This document shows, one piece after another, positions 16,030 to 24,979 of a stretch of DNA of 64,000 nt (positions are counted from its first letter, which is position 1; each line of letters opens with the position of its first letter). Source of the stretch: an uncultured Prevotellaceae bacterium (lineage in GTDB: Bacteria > Bacteroidota > Bacteroidia > Bacteroidales > Bacteroidaceae); contig CACYKE010000004.1 in NCBI GenBank assembly GCA_902774925.1, forward strand, positions 1-64,000, given 5' to 3'. A program made the translations under genes and the position numbers. The notes beneath the pieces are model-generated. The model saw nothing but the letters and a program-made list of their open reading frames with translations. It was not told where the DNA came from and ran no database searches.

Positions 16030-16770
16030 ATGAAATTCATTGCTATCATCCCTGCGCGCTACGCCTCGACGCGTTTTCCAGGCAAACCGCTGGCCATTTT
16101 AGGTGGCAAAACGGTCATCCAGCGAGTATACGAACAGGCTTCTTCCGTACTCGAAGAGGTATATGTCGCTACTGACGACGAACGGATTTTCAATGCCGTA
16201 GAGGCTTTCGGAGGCCGTGTCGTTATGACCCGTGCTGACCATAAAAGCGGTACTGACCGCATTGAGGAAGCAACCGAAAAAATCGGTACGAGTGCCGACG
16301 TAATCATCAATATTCAGGGTGACGAACCATTCATTCATCAGTCTCAAATAAAAACTTTAATGCAACTGTTTGACTTTACTGAGACTCAGATAGGTACACT
16401 CGGCAAACCATTCGACACAATGGATGCTGTTTTGAACCAAAACTCCCCGAAAATCGTATGCGACAAGAGAGGGTTCGCACTCTATTTCAGTCGTTCCGTA
16501 ATCCCCTTCGTTCGGGGTCAGGAACAAGCCACTTGGATTGATCATTACCCATTCTTGAAACACCTCGGATTATATGCCTACCGTCGTGAGGTTTTGCGCG
16601 AAGTCACCCGACTGCCGCAATCACCCCTGGAACTTGCCGAAAGCCTGGAACAACTTCGCTGGCTGGAGAACGGCTACCGCATCCGCGTGGGGCTCACCGA
16701 CGTCGAAACCGTCGGCATAGACACCCCCGAAGACCTCCGTCGCGCCGAGGAATTCCTTAAAAATCGATAA
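16030..16770 (+). CDS. kdsB: 3-deoxy-manno-octulosonate cytidylyltransferase
   Basis: The enzyme activates Kdo as CMP-Kdo for lipopolysaccharide core/lipid A synthesis (cytoplasm). At 246 residues it is family length. The N-terminal nucleotide-binding motif is IPARYASTRFPGKPL, and the 'NIQGDEPF' motif follows. The start at 16030 (MKFIAIIPAR) is chosen over an upstream frame opening because it matches the family N-terminus and follows the -7 box. It is four bases from the next gene, a 5'-nucleotidase. Confidence 0.95.
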   Translation: MKFIAIIPARYASTRFPGKPLAILGGKTVIQRVYEQASSVLEEVYVATDDERIFNAVEAFGGRVVMTRADHKSGTDRIEEATEKIGTSADVIINIQGDEPFIHQSQIKTLMQLFDFTETQIGTLGKPFDTMDAVLNQNSPKIVCDKRGFALYFSRSVIPFVRGQEQATWIDHYPFLKHLGLYAYRREVLREVTRLPQSPLELAESLEQLRWLENGYRIRVGLTDVETVGIDTPEDLRRAEEFLKNR

Positions 16771-16773
16771 AGT

Positions 16774-18480
16774 ATGAAAAGAATAATCGTTTTAACAGCC
16801 GTTTTAATGAGCATGACAACCCTGATGGCCAAGTCGCCAAAGACCGTCACGCTACGCATCGTGGAGACGTCCGACGTCCACGGAGCGTTCTTTCCCTATA
16901 ACTTCACCGAGCGCTGCGATATGAGTGGTACGATGGCTCGCGTGAGCAGTTACATCAAGCGTCAACGCAAGGAGATGGGCAATCGACTGATTCTCCTTGA
17001 AAATGGTGACATCCTGCAGGGTCAGCCCACCTGCTACTACACCAATTTCGTGGCCACCGACAAACCCAACATTGCCGCTGAGGTCGTCAATTACCTAAAG
17101 TACGATGCCCAGACATTCGGCAACCACGACGTGGAGGTAGGACACAAGGTTTACGACAAATGGATCAAGGAACTCGACTGCCCCGTCGTCGGTGCGAACA
17201 TTATCGACTTGAAGAGCGGCAAGCCCTATGTCGAGCCATATGTTATGATTGAACGCGAGGGCGTACGCGTAGCCATCCTCGGTATGCTGACCCCCGCCAT
17301 TCCCAACTGGTTGCACCAGAGTTTGTGGTCGGGTATGCGTTTCGAAGAGATGGTATCCTGTACGAAACGCTGGGTGAAAATCCTGCGCGAACAGGAGAAG
17401 GCCGACGTCGTCATCGGATTGTTCCATAGCGGTTGGGACGGCGGTATCGTCACCGACACGTATGACGAAGACGCCACGCAGAAAGTTGCCGAACAGGTGG
17501 AGGGACTGGACGTCATCTTCTTCGGTCACGACCATCGGGAACGCAACACCACCGTAAAAAAAGTGCTCTGTCTCGACCCTTCGTGTAACGCCCAGAAGGT
17601 GGCCGTTGCAACCATCCAGGTGAGCGGCGGCAAGGTTACCAGCAAGAAAGGTGAACTCGTTGACGTGACAAAGGAACCCCTCGACGAGGACTTTATGCGG
17701 CATTTCCAGCCCCAAATTGACGAGGTAAAGGCTTTCGTAGAGCGTAAGATAGGATCATTTAACGAGAACATGTTGTCGCGAGACGCCTTCTTCGGTCCCG
17801 CAGCCTTCGTTGACCTCATCCACCAGCTGCAATTGGAACATACCCATGCCGACGTGTCGTTCACGGCTCCGTTGACATTCAATAGCGAGATTAAGGCCGG
17901 GCCGGTGTATCAGAGCGATATGTTCAAACTCTACCGTTTCGAAAACGGCATCTACGTAGTACGTATGACGGGAAAGGAGATTCGCAACTTCCTCGAGATG
18001 TCGTATGATCAATGGGTGAACACAATGACGTCTCCCGACGACCATATCATGCTACTGGCTCCAAAGGTGGCTGGTGACAACCAACGTGAGAATTTCAAGA
18101 ACTTTACGTTTAATTTCGACTCTGCAGCAGGTATCGACTACGTCGTCGACGTCACCAAGCCCGACGGTCAGAAAGTGCACATCCTGCAACTGTCCAATGG
18201 TCAGCCGTTCGACGAGAATGCGTGGTATCGCGTGGCCATGAACAGCTATAGGGGTAATGGCGGCGGTGAACTGTTGGTGCGCGGAGCAGGCATTCCGTTG
18301 GACTCTATTCCACAGCGCATAGAATATCAAAGTGAACGTGACCAACGGCATTATCTGACGGAGAAGATTGAACGTGAGGGTAGCATCACGCCGAAGGCTC
18401 TGAACAACTGGCGCTTCATCCCAGAAGCTTGGGCACAGCCCGCCATTGAACGTGACCGTAAATTGATTTTTGGAGAATGA
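16774..18480 (+). CDS. Secreted bifunctional metallophosphatase/5'-nucleotidase (568 aa)
   Basis: This is a periplasmic nucleotidase or cyclic-phosphodiesterase of the UshA type. The signal peptide covers about residues 1-19. The metal-binding motifs of the calcineurin-like domain are in order: SDVHG, ENGDILQG, FGNHDVE, FHSGWDGG and FGHDHRE. The C-terminal substrate domain contains YRGNGGGELLV. It is in a tight run with kdsB (3-base gap) and the Nudix gene (4-base ATGA overlap), suggesting one transcript. Its likely role is salvage of extracellular nucleotides. Confidence 0.93.
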   Translation: MKRIIVLTAVLMSMTTLMAKSPKTVTLRIVETSDVHGAFFPYNFTERCDMSGTMARVSSYIKRQRKEMGNRLILLENGDILQGQPTCYYTNFVATDKPNIAAEVVNYLKYDAQTFGNHDVEVGHKVYDKWIKELDCPVVGANIIDLKSGKPYVEPYVMIEREGVRVAILGMLTPAIPNWLHQSLWSGMRFEEMVSCTKRWVKILREQEKADVVIGLFHSGWDGGIVTDTYDEDATQKVAEQVEGLDVIFFGHDHRERNTTVKKVLCLDPSCNAQKVAVATIQVSGGKVTSKKGELVDVTKEPLDEDFMRHFQPQIDEVKAFVERKIGSFNENMLSRDAFFGPAAFVDLIHQLQLEHTHADVSFTAPLTFNSEIKAGPVYQSDMFKLYRFENGIYVVRMTGKEIRNFLEMSYDQWVNTMTSPDDHIMLLAPKVAGDNQRENFKNFTFNFDSAAGIDYVVDVTKPDGQKVHILQLSNGQPFDENAWYRVAMNSYRGNGGGELLVRGAGIPLDSIPQRIEYQSERDQRHYLTEKIEREGSITPKALNNWRFIPEAWAQPAIERDRKLIFGE

Positions 18481-19223
18481 AATACTTCGTTTTTTGTCAG
18501 TCGGACCTAGTATTGGAAAAGGTTGGCGACGCCTATCAGATACCCACCGAACAGCCCACAGAACTCAAACCTTGGACGACGGTGATGGATATCGACGGCC
18601 ACAAGGCCTACCGCATTGACCAGCCATTGACGGGTTCCGAACGTTATGAGATGTGTCCGCTGCGACAGAGTTACTATAAATTGCCGGAGGAAGACTATCT
18701 GAAGGCTGGCAAATGTCATGAACTGCTCTACTGGGACCAGAACACAAAGTTCTGCGGTGTCTGCGGAGGTCCAATGCGTTTCGACACGCCCATCTCGAAG
18801 AAATGCGAGCATTGCGGCAAAGAGATATGGCCCCAACTGGCTATCGCCATCATCGTGCTGGTCAGGCGCAAAGACGAGGTCTTGTTAGTTCATGCCAACA
18901 GTTTCCGCGACGACCACTACGGTCTTGTGGCGGGCTTCGTAGAAACAGGCGAGACGCTGGAAGAAGCTGTCCACCGTGAAGTGATGGAGGAAACCGGGCT
19001 GCACATCACCAACCTGCGCTATTTCGCCTCACAGCCGTGGCCCTACCCCTGCGGACTGATGGTTGGTTTCACTGCCGACTATGATTCTGGAAAAATCCAC
19101 CTACAACGCTCGGAGCTATCGAAGGGAGCGTGGTTTGACCGCAACCACTTGCCCCACATCCCCGAGAAGCTCTCTATTGCGCGACAACTCTTAGACTCAT
19201 GGCTGGAAGAAGAGAACCGATAA
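18477..19223 (+). CDS. nudC: NAD(+)/NADH pyrophosphatase, Nudix family
   Basis: The protein hydrolyses NAD(H), or NAD-capped RNA, to the mononucleotides. A zinc ribbon (CGVCGG ... CEHCG) precedes the Nudix box (GFVETGETLEEAVHREVMEE) and the NudC signature SQPWPYPCG. The length of 248 residues is typical. The start overlaps the previous stop as ATGA, so it is translationally coupled to the nucleotidase gene; both act on nucleotides. Confidence 0.95.
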   Translation: MKYFVFCQSDLVLEKVGDAYQIPTEQPTELKPWTTVMDIDGHKAYRIDQPLTGSERYEMCPLRQSYYKLPEEDYLKAGKCHELLYWDQNTKFCGVCGGPMRFDTPISKKCEHCGKEIWPQLAIAIIVLVRRKDEVLLVHANSFRDDHYGLVAGFVETGETLEEAVHREVMEETGLHITNLRYFASQPWPYPCGLMVGFTADYDSGKIHLQRSELSKGAWFDRNHLPHIPEKLSIARQLLDSWLEEENR

Positions 19224-20563
19224 TCCTATTGAAAGCAATCCTAGCCATTGTCGCTCTTGGGTTGTTCTATGCCTGCAACACACAGCCGCCACGCATCCCC
19301 GACAAGGTGGAGGTGCGCATCTATCAGCAGCCCCAGATGGATTCTGCGCTGGTTGCTTCCCAGCTAAACGAACTGGCATACTACCTGCGGACACATAATG
19401 TAACCGACGAAGGTTATAACCTCATTGCGCAGTATAATACTCTGCTGTCTAGAATATCTAGATCATCTAGAGACTCTAGAACATCTAGAATTATCCGTAT
19501 TGCCGCCAAGGACCGCCTGTTGCCCGCTGTCAAGATTTCCGGGGGCTACTGGAAGGCGGGACATTTTCATTTAGGGCGTATCAATGGCCCCGCCATACTG
19601 CAGGACTCCATAGGGCGCATCCTCTGTGCCATCTACGACGCCGATACCATCGTCAAGGTCATACGTACCGATTCGCTGGGAACCTATCGCGGACAGATGA
19701 ACCACGATCTACAGGCCTCTGGACAAGGCACTTACGACGCGCTGGACGGTTCACACTACGAAGGATTCTGGGACAACGACCAGCGCAATGGTTTTGGGTT
19801 TGAGTCGTCCCCCCGTCACGTACGAGTCGGTACATGGAAGAATGGTCGTTTTCTAGGTGAAAGGCTACGCTATACCACTGAGCGAATCTACGGAATCGAC
19901 ATATCACGCCACCAGCATGAAAAAGGTCGTAAGCGTTATGGCATCAACTGGCGTCAGTTACGTATTACCTCCCTCGGATCGCGTCATTCTGCTGGCGGGC
20001 AGACATTCCCGGTGTCGTTTGTGTATATCAAGAGCACTGAGGGAACGACCATCCGTAACCATTACTTTATGACAGACTACACCAAAGCCAAACAACAGGG
20101 ACTACGCGTCGGAGCCTACCATTTCTTCTCGCTGAAGACACCGGCACTGGCTCAGGCCACCTTTTTCGTCAACCACACACTATTCCGCGACGGGGACTTC
20201 CCACCTGTGCTCGACGTAGAACCCACCGACGCACAAATCAATGCTATAGGTGGAGACGAAGAACTGATGCGTCGCATACGGACCTTCATGGAATATGTGG
20301 AACGACGTACCCACATGCGCCCCATCCTGTATATCAACCAGATGTTCATCAACAAACATATGCAAAATGCCACTGATATCAAGCAGAACTACAACGTATG
20401 GATAGCCCGTTACGGTGAATATAAACCCGATGTAAAACTTGTGTATTGGCAACTGTCACCCGAAGGGCGCGTAAACGGTATTACCGGACCAGTAGATATC
20501 AACGTGTTTAACGGCTATCAGGGACAGTGGGAGGACTTTATCAGAACAGGATTCCATCAGTAA
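19199..20563 (+). CDS. Lipoprotein with MORN-like repeats and GH25 lysozyme domain (454 aa)
   Basis: A membrane-spanning N-terminus ends in a lipobox-like FYAC (Cys26), so this is probably a lipoprotein. The middle (about 115-235) has degenerate MORN repeats (YEGFWDNDQRNGFGF). The C-terminal domain (about 236-450) is GH25: YGIDISRHQ, INWRQL, YIKSTEGTT, GAYHFF and the catalytic VLDVEPTD are visible. Peptidoglycan cleavage is expected. Residues 84-98 are five Ser-Arg-X triplets encoded by a TCTAGANNN repeat. The gene overlaps nudC by 25 bases and is convergent with trmN6. Confidence 0.9.
   Translation: MAGRREPIILLKAILAIVALGLFYACNTQPPRIPDKVEVRIYQQPQMDSALVASQLNELAYYLRTHNVTDEGYNLIAQYNTLLSRISRSSRDSRTSRIIRIAAKDRLLPAVKISGGYWKAGHFHLGRINGPAILQDSIGRILCAIYDADTIVKVIRTDSLGTYRGQMNHDLQASGQGTYDALDGSHYEGFWDNDQRNGFGFESSPRHVRVGTWKNGRFLGERLRYTTERIYGIDISRHQHEKGRKRYGINWRQLRITSLGSRHSAGGQTFPVSFVYIKSTEGTTIRNHYFMTDYTKAKQQGLRVGAYHFFSLKTPALAQATFFVNHTLFRDGDFPPVLDVEPTDAQINAIGGDEELMRRIRTFMEYVERRTHMRPILYINQMFINKHMQNATDIKQNYNVWIARYGEYKPDVKLVYWQLSPEGRVNGITGPVDINVFNGYQGQWEDFIRTGFHQ
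19448..19492 (+). repeat. TCTAGANNN 9-base tandem repeat, five units, in frame
   Basis: Five perfect units begin at 19448, 19457, 19466, 19475 and 19484. Each is TCT AGA NNN in the reading frame, giving Ser-Arg-X five times with variable X. Because 9 is a multiple of 3, copy-number change would not break the gene. Confidence 0.95.
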
Positions 20564-20574
20564 GAGGTAAGAAG

Positions 20575-21258
20575 TTAGAGGTAGAAATCACGGGTAAGAA
20601 TTGTGTACGCCTCGTTACCAATAGTCATTTCGGTCTTTTCACAATTGCACGGGTGTTTACGGAACGCCAGCAGAAAGCGCTTGGGAGCCTTGTGTGCTGC
20701 AGTACGCACGGCACACACGCGACTGGGAAAGAGCCCCACGAATATCGCCTCGTCCTCCATACGCCGACGGTAATCGAAGGGCACTACGACACTCAGTTCT
20801 CCATCATCCTTCAGCAATCGCCACGCAGCCTGCATCAACTGGCTGTAGGTCAACGTCTCAGCGTGACGGGCAATATTCCGCTGTGGGTCCGGGGCATTCA
20901 GCGAATCGACAAAAAACGGCGGATTGCTCACAATGGCATCATAACATTGAACATTGAACGTTGAACGTTGAACGTTGAAGTTCTGGATGGGCGTTTGCAG
21001 CACTTCTATGCGGTCAGCAAACGGTGATTGCGCCACGTTCTGCTCGGTCTGACACACGGCACCCTCATCAATATCCAGAGCGGTAACACGTCCCTGCGGA
21101 TAGCGTTGAGCCAACATCAAAGCAATTACTCCCGTGCCACAGCCGATGTCGAGCATACAGTCCCCACCGCGCGCCCAAGCACCCAGCAAAACACCATCGG
21201 TGCCGACCTTCATGGCGCATAAATCCTGCTCTATTTTGAATCGTTTGAACTGAAACAT
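20575..21258 (-). CDS. trmN6: tRNA1(Val) (adenine(37)-N6)-methyltransferase
   Basis: This is a class I SAM-dependent methyltransferase of the YfiC type. N-terminal FQFKRFKIEQD and AMKVGTDGVLLGAWA are family hallmarks. The SAM site reads LDIGCGTGVIALML, and the catalytic motif is SNPPFF. An insertion before it (FNVQRSTFNVQ) is encoded by five 7-base repeats. The start codon is four bases from a perfect -7 box (21270-21263), so the mRNA should have essentially no leader, and the conserved FKxF motif at residues 4-6 leaves no room for a later start. Confidence 0.92.
   Translation of the reverse strand: MFQFKRFKIEQDLCAMKVGTDGVLLGAWARGGDCMLDIGCGTGVIALMLAQRYPQGRVTALDIDEGAVCQTEQNVAQSPFADRIEVLQTPIQNFNVQRSTFNVQCYDAIVSNPPFFVDSLNAPDPQRNIARHAETLTYSQLMQAAWRLLKDDGELSVVVPFDYRRRMEDEAIFVGLFPSRVCAVRTAAHKAPKRFLLAFRKHPCNCEKTEMTIGNEAYTILTRDFYL
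20943..20977. repeat. AACRTTG 7-base tandem repeat, five units, within trmN6
   Basis: Units AACATTG x2 and AACGTTG x3 start at 20943, 20950, 20957, 20964 and 20971. On the coding strand a 7-base unit read in three frames gives the 7-residue period FNVQRST. Loss or gain of one unit would shift the frame. Confidence 0.95.
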
Positions 21259-21262
21259 GCTG

Positions 21263-21270
21263 CAAAGATA
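21263..21270 (-). promoter_or_regulatory. -7 box of trmN6, adjacent to the start codon
   Basis: TATCTTTG on the minus strand ends four bases before the ATG at 21258, implying a leaderless or near-leaderless transcript. A TTG lies 14 bases upstream, closer than the usual 19-20. Confidence 0.6.
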
Positions 21271-21313
21271 TTAAAATATCTTATCAATCGTGCATTATTT
21301 CGAAAAAAAGTTG

Positions 21314-21321
21314 TACCTTTG
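21314..21321 (+). promoter_or_regulatory. -7 box of lon
   Basis: TACCTTTG followed by GCGCCC. It lies downstream of the first possible in-frame ATG of lon (21290), which therefore cannot be the start used from this promoter. Confidence 0.7.
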
Positions 21322-21355
21322 CGCCCTAATTATGAAAGATAATATAACAATGTAC

Positions 21356-23800
21356 ATGGATAACAAGAACAGGTCGTTCTCAATGATTGCCGATGTTGAC
21401 GGCGATTTTCACGACCTGACGAACATCGAGATGCCCGAGACAATGCCTATTTTGGCAGTACGCAGTCTGGTATTGTTCCCTGGTGTCGTTTCACCCATCC
21501 TTATCGGTCGTGAGTCGAGTATGACACTCATCCGTAAGGCCGAGAAGAAAAACATACTCATCGGAATCTTCACCCAGCGAGATGCAGAGGTAGAGATGCC
21601 TATCCGTTCTGACCTCTTCGACTACGGCGTAGTGGGAAAGGTGTTGAAGACCCTGACGCTGCCCAACGGTAATATCACCGCCATTGTGCAGGGATTGGGA
21701 CGTATCAAGTTGGAGGATATCACGAAATATCACCCCTATCTGGAGGGCCACGTCACCAATATGCCTGAGGAAGAGCCCGACAAGCGCGACGTTGAGTTCC
21801 AAACTGCAATGGAAGACTTGCGCCAGTCGGTAAGTCAATATGTCAGCATGAGTGATGAGATTCCCGACGAGGCACAGTTTGCGCTGAAGAACGTGACAAA
21901 CAATATCATGGCGCTGAATTTCATCTGCTCGAACCTGCCCTTCAGTACAAAGGAGAAGATGAAGTTACTGCAGATGGACTCCGTGAAGGAGCGTTTGTTC
22001 AACACCATGCGTATCGTGAACCGTGAGATTAACCTGCAGAACTTGAAGCTCGACATCCGCAACAAAACGCGTGACGACATTGACGAGCAGCAGCGAAACT
22101 ATTTCCTGCAGCAGCAGATCAAGAACCTGCAGGCCGAGATGGGTAACGAGAGTACACCTGAGAAGAAGGACCTGCTGGAAAAGGCCCGTATGAAGAAATG
22201 GCCCGAGGATATCGAGAAATTCTTCTATAAGGAAGCTGACAAGTTGGATCAGTTGAATCAGAATTCGCCCGACTACAACGTGCAGCTGAACTACCTGCAA
22301 ACGTTGGTGAATCTGCCATGGGGTGAATATACGGAAGACGATATGGACCTGAAGCGTGCCCAACGCATACTGGACCGTGATCATTACGGTATGGAGAAGG
22401 TGAAGGAGCGCATTTTGGAGTATATCGCCGTATTGTCACTAAGAGGTGACTTGAAATCGCCGATTCTCTGCCTGTATGGACCTCCGGGCGTGGGTAAGAC
22501 GTCGCTGGGCAAGTCGATTGCCGACGCCCTGAAGCGTAAGTATGTCCGTGTGTCACTGGGTGGCCTGCACGATGAAGCCGAGATTCGCGGCCACCGTCGC
22601 ACCTACGTCGGAGCTATGCCTGGTCGTATTATCAAGAATATCCAAAAGGCTGGTTCCTCGAATCCCGTATTCATTCTCGACGAGATTGACAAAGTGACGC
22701 AGAATACGCACAATGGTGACCCCGCCTCAGCATTGCTCGAAGTGTTGGACCCCGAACAGAACGGTGCCTTCCACGACAACTACCTCGACGTAGATTACGA
22801 CCTTTCAAAGGTCATGTTCATTGCTACGGCAAACAATCTGGGAACCATTCCACGTCCCCTACTCGACCGTATGGAGGTCATTGAAGTCAGCGGCTATATC
22901 ACCGAGGAAAAATACGAGATTGCCAAACGTCACCTCATTCCGAAGGAGAAGGAGAATACTGGTCTGAACGATAAGAAACTGACGTTCAATAAGGCTGCCA
23001 TTGAGAAGATTATCGAGCAGTACACTCGTGAGAGCGGTGTGCGACAGTTGGAAAAGCAGGTGAACAAAGCCCTCCGCAAACTGGCCTTCAAGAAAGCTGA
23101 AGCCGGTGAACTTCCCTACGAGAAGATTACACCGACGGAGATAGAAGACCTGCTGGGCAAGCCACCCTTCTATCGCGACATCTATCAGGGCAACGCCTAT
23201 GCCGGTGTCGTTACCGGTCTTGCATGGACCAGTGTCGGTGGTGAGATACTATTCATCGAGACGTCATTATCGAAGGGCAAGGGTGCTAAACTCACGCTGA
23301 CCGGTAACCTGGGTGACGTGATGAAGGAGAGTGCCGTCATTGCGCTGGAATACGTAAAAGCCCATGTGGACACGTTAGACGTTGACTACCGCATCTTCGA
23401 TCATTGGAACATCCATATCCATGTTCCCGAAGGTGCTACGCCGAAGGATGGCCCGTCGGCCGGTATCACCATCGCCACATCAATAGCCTCAGCACTGACA
23501 CAGCGTAAGGTACGTAAGAATACCGCTATGACTGGCGAGATCACATTGCGCGGAAAGGTGCTGCCTGTAGGTGGTATCAAGGAGAAGATTCTTGCTGCCA
23601 AGCGTGCCGGTATTACTGATATCGTGTTGTGTCAGGAGAATGAGAAGGACATTCTCGAGATTCCTGACATGTATCTGAAGGGGGTGAAGTTCCACTATGT
23701 AGAAAATGTTCAGGACGTATGGAAATTTGCCCTGACGGACGAACTAGTGGAACATCCTACTGACTTCACTATCCCTGAAGAAGAGAAAAAAGAATCGTAA
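21356..23800 (+). CDS. lon: ATP-dependent protease La (Lon)
   Basis: This is a cytoplasmic AAA+ serine protease. An N-terminal LON substrate-binding domain ([14 protein letters not shown]) is followed by a coiled region, the AAA domain with Walker [10 protein letters not shown] and Walker B FILDEIDK, and the protease domain with catalytic Ser in KDGPSAGIT and Lys in [14 protein letters not shown]. The protein is 814 aa from this start. In-frame ATGs at 21332, 21350 and 21356 all follow the -7 box. 21356 ([10 protein letters not shown]) is preferred because it leaves a leader, but 21350 is possible. It is divergent from trmN6 and followed by tgt. Confidence 0.95.
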   Translation: MDNKNRSFSMIADVDGDFHDLTNIEMPETMPILAVRSLVLFPGVVSPILIGRESSMTLIRKAEKKNILIGIFTQRDAEVEMPIRSDLFDYGVVGKVLKTLTLPNGNITAIVQGLGRIKLEDITKYHPYLEGHVTNMPEEEPDKRDVEFQTAMEDLRQSVSQYVSMSDEIPDEAQFALKNVTNNIMALNFICSNLPFSTKEKMKLLQMDSVKERLFNTMRIVNREINLQNLKLDIRNKTRDDIDEQQRNYFLQQQIKNLQAEMGNESTPEKKDLLEKARMKKWPEDIEKFFYKEADKLDQLNQNSPDYNVQLNYLQTLVNLPWGEYTEDDMDLKRAQRILDRDHYGMEKVKERILEYIAVLSLRGDLKSPILCLYGPPGVGKTSLGKSIADALKRKYVRVSLGGLHDEAEIRGHRRTYVGAMPGRIIKNIQKAGSSNPVFILDEIDKVTQNTHNGDPASALLEVLDPEQNGAFHDNYLDVDYDLSKVMFIATANNLGTIPRPLLDRMEVIEVSGYITEEKYEIAKRHLIPKEKENTGLNDKKLTFNKAAIEKIIEQYTRESGVRQLEKQVNKALRKLAFKKAEAGELPYEKITPTEIEDLLGKPPFYRDIYQGNAYAGVVTGLAWTSVGGEILFIETSLSKGKGAKLTLTGNLGDVMKESAVIALEYVKAHVDTLDVDYRIFDHWNIHIHVPEGATPKDGPSAGITIATSIASALTQRKVRKNTAMTGEITLRGKVLPVGGIKEKILAAKRAGITDIVLCQENEKDILEIPDMYLKGVKFHYVENVQDVWKFALTDELVEHPTDFTIPEEEKKES

Positions 23801-23824
23801 TATCGTTATAGCGTTATCACGAAA

Positions 23825-23850
23825 GAAGTATGAAGTATGAAGTTCGAAGT
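23825..23850 (+). repeat. GAAGTNN 7-base repeat at the tgt start codon
   Basis: Units begin at 23825, 23832, 23839 and 23846. Junctions of the first units create two ATGs seven bases apart (23830 and 23837) in different frames; only the second opens tgt. Confidence 0.7.
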
Positions 23851-24979
23851 AGAACATAACGACCCATATAGCAGTGCCAGAGCCGGTGTTATCACCACCA
23901 ATCACGGACAGATTAAGACACCCATCTTCATGCCTGTAGGCACGGTGGGAAGCGTGAAAGGTGTACACTTCTCGGAACTGCGTGAACAGGTGAAAGCACA
24001 GATTATTCTGGGCAATACCTACCACCTTTATCTGCGTCCGGGACTCGATACTTTGCGCAAGGCGGGAGGGCTACATAAGTTCAATACATGGGACCGTCCT
24101 ATTTTGACAGACTCTGGCGGCTTTCAAGTATTCTCGCTGACGGGAATCAGGAAACTGCGCGAAGAGGGTTGTGAGTTCCGCAGTCATATTGACGGTTCGA
24201 AACATGTCTTCACCCCCGAGAACGTGATGGATACCCAGCGTGTGATTGGTGCGGACATCATGATGGCCTTTGACGAATGTCCCCCCGGACAAAGCGACTA
24301 CAAATATGCTCACGATTCACTGCGGTTGACCCAGCGTTGGCTGGAACGTTGCGTGAAGCGCTTCAATGAGACGGAGCCTCTCTACGGTTACAATCAGACG
24401 CTGTTCCCCATCGTGCAGGGTTGTACGTATAAAGACCTGCGTCAGGATGCCGCCAAACATGTTTGTGACGTGCTGGGTAAACTGAACGACGGTGGTGGAG
24501 CGAGTATCGGAGGACTGGCAGTCGGTGAACCTACGGAAGTAATGTACGACATGATAGAGGTGGTCAACGACATCCTGCCAAAGGACCGTCCACGTTACCT
24601 GATGGGTGTCGGTACACCGCAGAATATCCTCGAAGGTATTGAGCGCGGTGTCGACATGTTCGATTGTGTGATGCCTACGCGTAATGGCCGCAATGCCATG
24701 CTGTTTACATATGAGGGTACGATGAACATGAGGAACAAAAAGTGGGAAGATGACTTCTCTCCTATTGATCCAAATGGTTGCGACATCGACCGTATCCATT
24801 CCAAGGCATATCTGCACCACCTGTTCAAGGCACAGGAACTGCTTGCCCTGCAGATAGCGTCGATACATAACCTGGCCTTCTACCTGCGACTGGTAACAGA
24901 TGCCCGCCAGCATATTGAGCAAGGAGACTTCACCCAGTGGAAGCGCAGCGTGATAGACAATTTAGGACGCAGAAGATGA
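23837..24979 (+). CDS. tgt: tRNA-guanine transglycosylase
   Basis: The enzyme exchanges guanine 34 in certain tRNAs for preQ1 or queuine (queuosine pathway). At 380 residues it is normal. Visible motifs are DSGGFQVFSL (nucleophile region), IVQG, GGLAVGEPT and MGVGTPQNI. The usual zinc cluster C-x-C-x2-C before SRAYLHHL reads N-G-C-D-I-D here, with two cysteines missing, while the following SKAYLHHL is kept. It ends in an ATGA overlap with the LptF/G-type permease gene. Confidence 0.93.
   Translation: MKFEVEHNDPYSSARAGVITTNHGQIKTPIFMPVGTVGSVKGVHFSELREQVKAQIILGNTYHLYLRPGLDTLRKAGGLHKFNTWDRPILTDSGGFQVFSLTGIRKLREEGCEFRSHIDGSKHVFTPENVMDTQRVIGADIMMAFDECPPGQSDYKYAHDSLRLTQRWLERCVKRFNETEPLYGYNQTLFPIVQGCTYKDLRQDAAKHVCDVLGKLNDGGGASIGGLAVGEPTEVMYDMIEVVNDILPKDRPRYLMGVGTPQNILEGIERGVDMFDCVMPTRNGRNAMLFTYEGTMNMRNKKWEDDFSPIDPNGCDIDRIHSKAYLHHLFKAQELLALQIASIHNLAFYLRLVTDARQHIEQGDFTQWKRSVIDNLGRRR

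Noticed and set aside
21290..21355. Upstream ATG starts for lon (21290)
   Set aside because: The -7 box at 21314-21321 lies downstream of it, so transcripts from that promoter cannot contain it.
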